From Mucilaginibacter agri (GTDB lineage: Bacteria; Bacteroidota; Bacteroidia; Sphingobacteriales; Sphingobacteriaceae), in assembly GCF_009928685.1 (NCBI RefSeq), contig NZ_WWEO01000040.1:186001-250000 (forward strand): DNA of 64,000 nt. The letters run 5' to 3'. Under the pieces are notes generated by a model, which saw only the letters and a program-made list of their open reading frames with translations, had not been told where the DNA came from and ran no database searches. The position numbers were made by a program, and so were the translations under genes. Positions 58,864 through 64,000 of the stretch are shown one piece after another (position 1 is the stretch's first letter; every line of letters begins with the position of its first letter).

Positions 58864-61158
58864 CTATTTATCGCCCTGCAACGACATAGAGTAAGGAACC
58901 GAAGTTTCTTTAACACCTCTTGTTTTATTTGGCTGCGCCGACATGTTATAATTAATCACCGCACCCTGCATCAGGCTGCTGTGGCTTAACCAGTTCATAT
59001 CATAAGGTTTGCCGTTATATTGCATAGTATTAATGTACTTATTAGTGTCGCTGTTAGCCGGAGCATTGATCACAACAGTTTTGCCGTTCTCCAGTTTTAG
59101 AGTTGCTTTTTTAAACAGTGGAGCACCAATTACGTACTGGTCTGTAGCCGGGCAAACCGGGTAAAAACCTAATGACGAAAATACGTACCAAGCCGAAGTC
59201 TGTCCATTATCTTCATCGCCGCAATAGCCATCTGGTGTGGCTTTGTAAAGGCGGTTCATGGCTTCGCGTGCCCAGTATTGGGTTTTCCACGGCGCACCTG
59301 CATAGTTATACAGGTAAATCATGTGCTGTATTGGCTGATTGCCATGCGCATACTGACCCATATTCATTATCTGCATTTCGCGGATCTCGTGGATCACTTC
59401 GCCATAGTAGCTATCGTCAAACGTTGGCGGAAGCAGGAATACAGAATCCAGCTTGTTTACAAATTTATCCTTGCCGCCCATTAACTTAATCAGGCCGTTA
59501 ATATCATGAAATACCGACCATGAGTAGTGCCAGCTGTTACCCTCTGTAAAAGCATCGCCCCATTTAAACGGACTAAAAGGTGTTGCCCAACTGCCGTCTT
59601 TGTTTTTACCACGCATTAAACCATATTGTGGGTCAAAAAGGTTTTTATAGTTCATGGCGCGGTTTTTATATAGATCGGTCTCGGATTTCGGGCGGTGCAG
59701 TGCTTTGCCTAATTGATATATCGCAAAATCATCATACGCGTATTCCAACGTACGGGCAGCGTTTTCGTTGATCTTAACATCATAAGGCACGTACCCTAAT
59801 TCGTTATAATATTTAACGCCATAACGGCCAACTGCCGAAATAGGTCCTTCGTTGTTGGCACCATGTATCAATGCTTCGTACAAGGTATTAATATCGTAAC
59901 CACGTAAGCCTTTTGCGTAAGCATCAGAAACTACTGAGGCAGAGTTATTGCCAACCATAATATCTGAGTAGCCCGGGCTGCTCCACTCTGGCAACCATCC
60001 ACCTTCTTTATAATCGTTAATCAAACCCTCTTGCATCTCTTTATTAATAGAAGGATACATCAGGTTTAAGAAAGGATACAAAGCACGGAAGGTGTCCCAA
60101 AATCCGGTGCCACCAAACATATAACCCGGCAATACTTTGCCATTATAAGGGCTCCAGTGTACAATCTGATTTTTAGCATCAACCTCATAAAGCTTGTTCG
60201 GGAAGAAAAGCATACGGTACAGACATGAATAAAAAGTACGTGTTTGATCAACAGAACCACCCTCAATGCTAATGCGGCTTAGGGTTTTGTTCCATGTAGC
60301 GCGGGCTTTTTGTTTAGTTTGATCAAAGCTATCATGAGCCAGTTCGCGCTGCAAGTTTAGCTCTGCCTGTTCGGCACTGATAAATGATGAGGCTACGCGT
60401 AAATGCACTTGCTCTCCTTTAACAGTTTTAAAGCCAATAATAGCACCAGCATGGTCGTTGCTTAACTCCAGCGAGTCGGCACCTGCAAAGGTTTTACCAT
60501 GCCAGGTACGGTTGTAGGTAAATGGCTTATCTACGTAAATAACGAAGTAGTTTTTAAAATTGGTGTATTTACCACGAGAGTATCGTGTAGTATAGCCAAT
60601 GATCTTTTGCTCTTTCGGTAAAATTTTAACGTACGAACCCTTATTAAAAGGATCTACTACAATAAATGAGCTATCCGTTTTAGGAAAGGTAAAGCGAAAC
60701 TGCGCTGCACGTTCTGTAGGAGTTATCTCGGTGGTTACATCGGCATCGGCCAGGTAAACACTGTAGTAATATGGTTTCGAAACTTCAGCCTTGTGGCTAA
60801 ACCAGCTGGCGCGGTCGTCCTGCGTAAATTTGGCTTTGCCGGTAACTGGCATAATCGCAAACTGGCCATAATCGTTCATCCATGGCGAAGGTTGGTGCGT
60901 TTGCTTAAAGCCGCGAATTTTATCGGCATCATAGGTATACATCCAACCGTTACCCATGGTGCCTGTTTGCGGCGACCAGGTATTCATACCCCAGGGCAGT
61001 GCAATGGCAGGGTAGGTGTTACCGTTTGATAGTTCGACTTTAGATTGGCTGCCCATTAGTGGGTTAACCCAATCGGCAGGGTCTGTAATCTGGTTAACTT
61101 GCTGGGCAAACGAATTGATGCCCGCAAACAAAAGCAGAGGTAGGATGAATTTTTTCAT
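58864..61158 (-). CDS. GH92 family glycoside hydrolase (alpha-mannosidase-like)
   Basis: 764 residues with a signal peptide (MKKFILPLLLFAGINSFAQQ). GH92 motifs are present: the N-terminal beta domain with WVNPLMGSQ, MFGGTGFWDTFRALYPFLNLMYP, EGNSWHYSWSVFHDING (catalytic Glu region), and GDEDNGQTSAWYVFSSLGFYP (647-667, general base Asp). The motif usually written GNEP-HH reads AHGNQPIQHM, seen in one GH92 subgroup, so linkage preference may differ. It likely cleaves alpha-mannosides from host or fungal glycans in the periplasm or at the surface. It is followed by the deacetylase. Confidence 0.93.
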   Translation of the reverse strand: MKKFILPLLLFAGINSFAQQVNQITDPADWVNPLMGSQSKVELSNGNTYPAIALPWGMNTWSPQTGTMGNGWMYTYDADKIRGFKQTHQPSPWMNDYGQFAIMPVTGKAKFTQDDRASWFSHKAEVSKPYYYSVYLADADVTTEITPTERAAQFRFTFPKTDSSFIVVDPFNKGSYVKILPKEQKIIGYTTRYSRGKYTNFKNYFVIYVDKPFTYNRTWHGKTFAGADSLELSNDHAGAIIGFKTVKGEQVHLRVASSFISAEQAELNLQRELAHDSFDQTKQKARATWNKTLSRISIEGGSVDQTRTFYSCLYRMLFFPNKLYEVDAKNQIVHWSPYNGKVLPGYMFGGTGFWDTFRALYPFLNLMYPSINKEMQEGLINDYKEGGWLPEWSSPGYSDIMVGNNSASVVSDAYAKGLRGYDINTLYEALIHGANNEGPISAVGRYGVKYYNELGYVPYDVKINENAARTLEYAYDDFAIYQLGKALHRPKSETDLYKNRAMNYKNLFDPQYGLMRGKNKDGSWATPFSPFKWGDAFTEGNSWHYSWSVFHDINGLIKLMGGKDKFVNKLDSVFLLPPTFDDSYYGEVIHEIREMQIMNMGQYAHGNQPIQHMIYLYNYAGAPWKTQYWAREAMNRLYKATPDGYCGDEDNGQTSAWYVFSSLGFYPVCPATDQYVIGAPLFKKATLKLENGKTVVINAPANSDTNKYINTMQYNGKPYDMNWLSHSSLMQGAVINYNMSAQPNKTRGVKETSVPYSMSLQGDK

Positions 61159-61186
61159 TTTTTGATATAAGGATGGAGCGAATGTG

Positions 61187-62209
61187 TTAAAATAAAGTAG
61201 CGTTGCCTCCCGGCCTAAAGATGCCTAAATGTTTGTAAGCAAAATCTGTTACCTCGCGGCCACGGGCGGTGCGCATCAGGTAGCCTTCCTGTATTAAAAA
61301 AGGTTCGTATACTTCTTCAATAGTGCCTTCATCTTCGCCAACGGCAGTGGCAATCGTTTTTAAACCTACGGGACCGCCTTTGAATTTTTCGATAATCGTA
61401 ACGAGGATCTTATTGTCCATTTCGTCAAGCCCGTGTTCGTCAACGTTCAGGGCATTTAACGCATATTGGGCAATTTCAGTATCAATGTTACCATTGCCTT
61501 TTATCTGGGCAAAATCGCGCGTACGGCGCAAAAGTGCGTTGGCAATACGCGGAGTACCACGACTGCGGCGTGCAATTTCGTAAGCACCCTCATCGCTAAT
61601 TGGCGTTTTTAATATATCTGAAGATCGCAATACAATGGTAGTCAGTAATTTAGCGTCGTAATATTCCAGCCTTGAATTAATGCCAAAACGTGCACGCAAA
61701 GGCGCTGTAAGCAACCCTGAGCGCGTGGTTGCACCAACAAGGGTAAAGGGATTCAAAGAGATCTGTACCGAACGGGCATTAGGACCAGATTCGAGCATAA
61801 TATCGATCTTGAAATCTTCCATAGCCGAATACAGATATTCTTCAACCAAAGGGCTTAGGCGGTGTATCTCATCAATAAAAAGGATGTCGCCCGGTTCGAG
61901 GTTGGTTAATAAACCTGCAAGGTCGCCGGGTTTATCTAAAACCGGACCGGAGGTGATTTTGATGCCAACCCCCATTTCGTTGGCGATAATGTGCGATAGT
62001 GTTGTTTTACCTAAGCCGGGCGGGCCATGTAGCAGTACGTGGTCGAGCGCTTCGCCGCGCTGGCGCGCTGCCTGAACAAAAATGCGGAGGTTAGCTAATA
62101 TTTTATGCTGACCGGTAAAGTCTTCAAATGCCTGCGGGCGCAACACTTTTTCGATGTCGCGCTCGGTGGGCGAAAGGCGTTCGCGGTCAGGATCGAGATG
62201 TTCATTCAT
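61187..62209 (-). CDS. ruvB: Holliday junction ATP-dependent DNA helicase RuvB
   Basis: ATG at 62209 gives 340 residues, the exact family length; an earlier start at 62227 adds an unlikely LISLV peptide. Walker [20 protein letters not shown], Walker [12 protein letters not shown], sensor 1 [15 protein letters not shown] and the C-terminal winged-helix DNA-binding domain (about 255-335) are present. It drives branch migration with RuvA. RuvA and RuvC genes are not adjacent. GH92 is 28 bases downstream. Confidence 0.97.
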   Translation of the reverse strand: MNEHLDPDRERLSPTERDIEKVLRPQAFEDFTGQHKILANLRIFVQAARQRGEALDHVLLHGPPGLGKTTLSHIIANEMGVGIKITSGPVLDKPGDLAGLLTNLEPGDILFIDEIHRLSPLVEEYLYSAMEDFKIDIMLESGPNARSVQISLNPFTLVGATTRSGLLTAPLRARFGINSRLEYYDAKLLTTIVLRSSDILKTPISDEGAYEIARRSRGTPRIANALLRRTRDFAQIKGNGNIDTEIAQYALNALNVDEHGLDEMDNKILVTIIEKFKGGPVGLKTIATAVGEDEGTIEEVYEPFLIQEGYLMRTARGREVTDFAYKHLGIFRPGGNATLF

Positions 62210-62277
62210 TACCAACGAAATTAGCAAATTTGTTTGAGTTGTTGGCTGTGGAATTGTTGTTTGAGTTGAATAAGTTT

Positions 62278-62350
62278 ATTAAGTGAGTTGTTCTTCTTTT
62301 AAAATCCATCCAATCGCTTAACTTAATCAACTACTCACTTAATCAACCAC
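62278..62350. repeat. ATTAAGTGAG inverted repeat
   Basis: ATTAAGTGAG (62278-62287) and CTCACTTAAT (62334-62343) are exact complements, with a CTTAATCAACC unit repeated on the right. It shares the motif of the element at 57842-57898. Confidence 0.5.
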
Positions 62351-62355
62351 CCCAC

Positions 62356-63087
62356 TTATCCTTCCGGATACTTCCTAAAGATACTATTGATCTTCATTTG
62401 GATAACACCGATAAAGGCTTCGCGGAAAATACCTGTCGACATTTTGGAAGTGCCTTCAGTACGGTCGGTGAAAATGATCGGCACTTCTACCAGGGTAAAG
62501 CCATGTTTAATGGCGGTATACTTCATTTCAATCTGGAAAGCGTAGCCCACAAATTTTATTTTATCCAGGTTAAGTACGTCAAATACACGGCTCTTGTAGC
62601 ATACAAAGCCAGCGGTTGAGTCCTGTACGTTGATACCGGTTATAAAGCGCACATATACCGAGGCAAAGTAACTCATCAGTACCCGGCTCATTGGCCAGTT
62701 AACCACGTTTACGCCTTTAATATAACGTGAGCCCACGGCTACGTCGGCACCACCAACACAAGCATTACGTAATTTGATCAGATCTTCGGGGTTGTGCGAA
62801 AAATCGGCATCCATCTCAAAAATGTAATCGTACTTGCGTTGTATCGACCATTTAAAGCCATGTATATAAGCAGTGCCCAGGCCTTGTTTGCCTGCGCGTT
62901 CTTCTATAAACAGTTTTTCGGGGTATTCTTGCCGCAGATTTTTTACAATGTTGGCTGTGCCATCGGGCGAACCATCATCAACAATAAGCAAATGGAAGTC
63001 ATGAGGAAGCGAGAACACTTTGCGGATCATCCGTTCAATGTTTTCCTTCTCATTATAAGTGGGGATAATAACTATGCTGTCGGGCAC
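62356..63087 (-). CDS. Polyprenol monophosphomannose synthase-like glycosyltransferase (GT2, DPM1-like)
   Basis: 243 residues, matching the soluble DPM1 length. Motifs IIPTYNEKENIERMIRKV, LLIVDDGSPDGTANIV and FEMDADFSHNPEDL (DXD) are the DPM1 signature, followed by GADVAVGSRYIKG. It would make polyprenyl-phosphate mannose or glucose at the inner membrane, the donor for periplasmic glycosylation. No C-terminal membrane segments. It is unlikely to belong to the distant glycan locus, but could supply its lipid-linked sugar. Confidence 0.92.
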   Translation of the reverse strand: MPDSIVIIPTYNEKENIERMIRKVFSLPHDFHLLIVDDGSPDGTANIVKNLRQEYPEKLFIEERAGKQGLGTAYIHGFKWSIQRKYDYIFEMDADFSHNPEDLIKLRNACVGGADVAVGSRYIKGVNVVNWPMSRVLMSYFASVYVRFITGINVQDSTAGFVCYKSRVFDVLNLDKIKFVGYAFQIEMKYTAIKHGFTLVEVPIIFTDRTEGTSKMSTGIFREAFIGVIQMKINSIFRKYPEG

Positions 63088-63121
63088 CGTATAAATTTAT
63101 AATGCTTTGACGAAATAAAAA

Positions 63122-63146
63122 AAGCCGCATCCAAATGATGCGGCTT
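63122..63146 (-). terminator. Terminator of the POT transporter (minus strand)
   Basis: AAGCCGCAT (63122-63130) and ATGCGGCTT (63138-63146) form a 9-bp stem with a 7-base loop; on the minus strand it is followed by TTTTTTTATTTC. It ends the POT gene, which terminates at 63183. Confidence 0.85.
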
Positions 63147-63182
63147 CAAATATCTTAAATTATTTGCTATTAAAAAGGGTGA

Positions 63183-64000
63183 TTATCTTACCCCGTGCAT
63201 CATTTTTTTCAAAAAGCCCGATATCAGGAATAAAACTACTGACGCCACACCCGATAAAATTACGAATACCATAAAGAATTCGTACAGATTATGAATCGTA
63301 AAGCCCACAAACGTAGGATAATGAATATCGATCTTATCTTTCGCCAGTTCGGCAATTTGCTGCGCTGTAGCAGTAATTTTACCATCCAGGATGCCTTGAA
63401 GGTCGATACCCTTCGAAGCCGCAAGGGTAAACTTGTCGCCTGTAGGCGGGATAATTGCTCCCAAAGTACCGGCCAAGGCGTAGCCAGCTGCGTTACCTAA
63501 AAACCAAACACCCATTAGCAACGACGAGAATCTTTTAGGAGCCAGTTTTGATACCAGTGATAAACCGATAGGAGATAGACAAAGCTCGCCCAGGGTATGG
63601 AACAGGTACATTACAAATAACCAGATTACAGCCAATTTGCCAGTATTGCCAATAGCCTTTACCTGCACTGCGATGATGTAATAACCAACTGCTAGCAAGA
63701 ACAGGCCGATAGCCTGTTTCATTGGCGAAATAGGCTCAAGATTACGTTTCTGTAATTTTAACCACAACCAGCTAAATGGTAGCGCAAATACAATGATGAA
63801 GAATGAGTTAGCATTTTGCACAGCACTTGGAGGCATTTGCCAGCCAAAAATGTGCGTATCGGTCTGTTTATCGGCCACAAAGGTTAGCGACGAACCAGCC
63901 TGCTCAAAAGCCGACCAGAAGAAGATAACGAAGAAGGCTACGATGTACAGTACAAAAATACGGTCGCGCTCTATTTTAGTTATGGATTTGTCGGTAAGGA
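63183..64000 (-). CDS. POT/PTR2 family proton-dependent peptide transporter, C-terminal part
   Basis: The frame stays open past the GTG at 63878 to the window edge, so the gene continues beyond it. Visible protein (about 270 residues) includes IERDRIFVLYIVAFFVIFFW, followed by SAFEQAGSSL, the family motif of a POT helix 7 (FWSxFEQxGxSL). Further helices and the loop FHTLGELCLSPIGLSLVSKLAPKRF (about helices 9-10) follow, ending LKKMMHG. POT proteins import di- and tripeptides with protons. It pairs functionally, though not by operon, with the aminopeptidase/5-oxoprolinase unit. The 5' end is missing here. Confidence 0.93.
   Translation of the reverse strand, partial: LTDKSITKIERDRIFVLYIVAFFVIFFWSAFEQAGSSLTFVADKQTDTHIFGWQMPPSAVQNANSFFIIVFALPFSWLWLKLQKRNLEPISPMKQAIGLFLLAVGYYIIAVQVKAIGNTGKLAVIWLFVMYLFHTLGELCLSPIGLSLVSKLAPKRFSSLLMGVWFLGNAAGYALAGTLGAIIPPTGDKFTLAASKGIDLQGILDGKITATAQQIAELAKDKIDIHYPTFVGFTIHNLYEFFMVFVILSGVASVVLFLISGFLKKMMHGVR

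Noticed and set aside
62210..62227. Longer RuvB start
   Set aside because: The conserved RuvB N-terminus begins at [10 protein letters not shown]; the extra LISLV residues are non-conserved and use a weaker start.
1..64000. CRISPR arrays, rRNA or tRNA genes
   Set aside because: No regularly spaced direct repeats and no RNA gene fold was recognised by eye; a tRNAscan or Infernal run would be decisive.

Overview
The window looks like chromosomal DNA from a Sphingobacteriaceae member of the Bacteroidota, most likely Mucilaginibacter or a close relative. Lineage markers visible here are GLPGLI-family proteins, DUF3857/transglutaminase proteins, a GH92 glycosidase, a sigma-70/outer-membrane-barrel pair, sparse Shine-Dalgarno sequences, a promoter of the Bacteroidota TTG...TAnnTTTG type, and dispersed imperfect palindromes ending genes. 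No tRNA, rRNA, CRISPR array, insertion sequence or prophage was seen. Both edges cut genes: a GLPGLI gene on the left and a POT peptide transporter on the right.

Layout. 1-1171: two GLPGLI-family secreted proteins in tandem. 1497-3844: cytochrome bd oxidase cydAB, followed by a fusion of an HD hydrolase domain to a PycTM (Pycsar effector) membrane domain, then a large outer-membrane barrel whose N-terminal half carries kinase-like motifs. 7956-11876: MFS exporter, divergent LysR regulator, and a CPA1 Na+/H+ antiporter. 12177-18888 (minus): a compact operon, pxpB-pxpC-pxpA, small membrane protein, NRAMP-like transporter, M1 aminopeptidase, which reads as a peptide and 5-oxoproline scavenging unit.

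19002-38622: an approximately 20-kb surface-glycan or glycoconjugate locus. It has a Wzx-type flippase, two polytopic Wzy/WaaL-like proteins, five glycosyltransferases, a nucleotidyltransferase-domain protein, a minus-strand operon of three radical SAM proteins (two with B12-binding-like N-termini) plus a methyltransferase, a divergent methyltransferase-amidohydrolase-glycosyltransferase set, and an ABC exporter. A 22-bp perfect palindrome lies just before its first gene. This is the region most likely to encode undescribed chemistry.

38703-46781: an ECF sigma factor translationally coupled to a protein that appears to run from the cytoplasm to an outer-membrane barrel, then a secreted esterase, an AraC regulator, 6-phosphogluconate dehydrogenase, an MDR oxidoreductase with a Crp/Fnr regulator, and a small lipoprotein. 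47110-64000: mutS, an NlpC/P60 lipoprotein, a three-gene operon of two DUF3857 proteins and a TMEM175-like channel, a DnaQ-like exonuclease, queG, a small acidic protein, a polysaccharide deacetylase, a GH92 glycosidase, ruvB, a DPM1-like glycosyltransferase and the POT transporter.

All functional calls come from reading motifs in the translated sequence; no database search was run.
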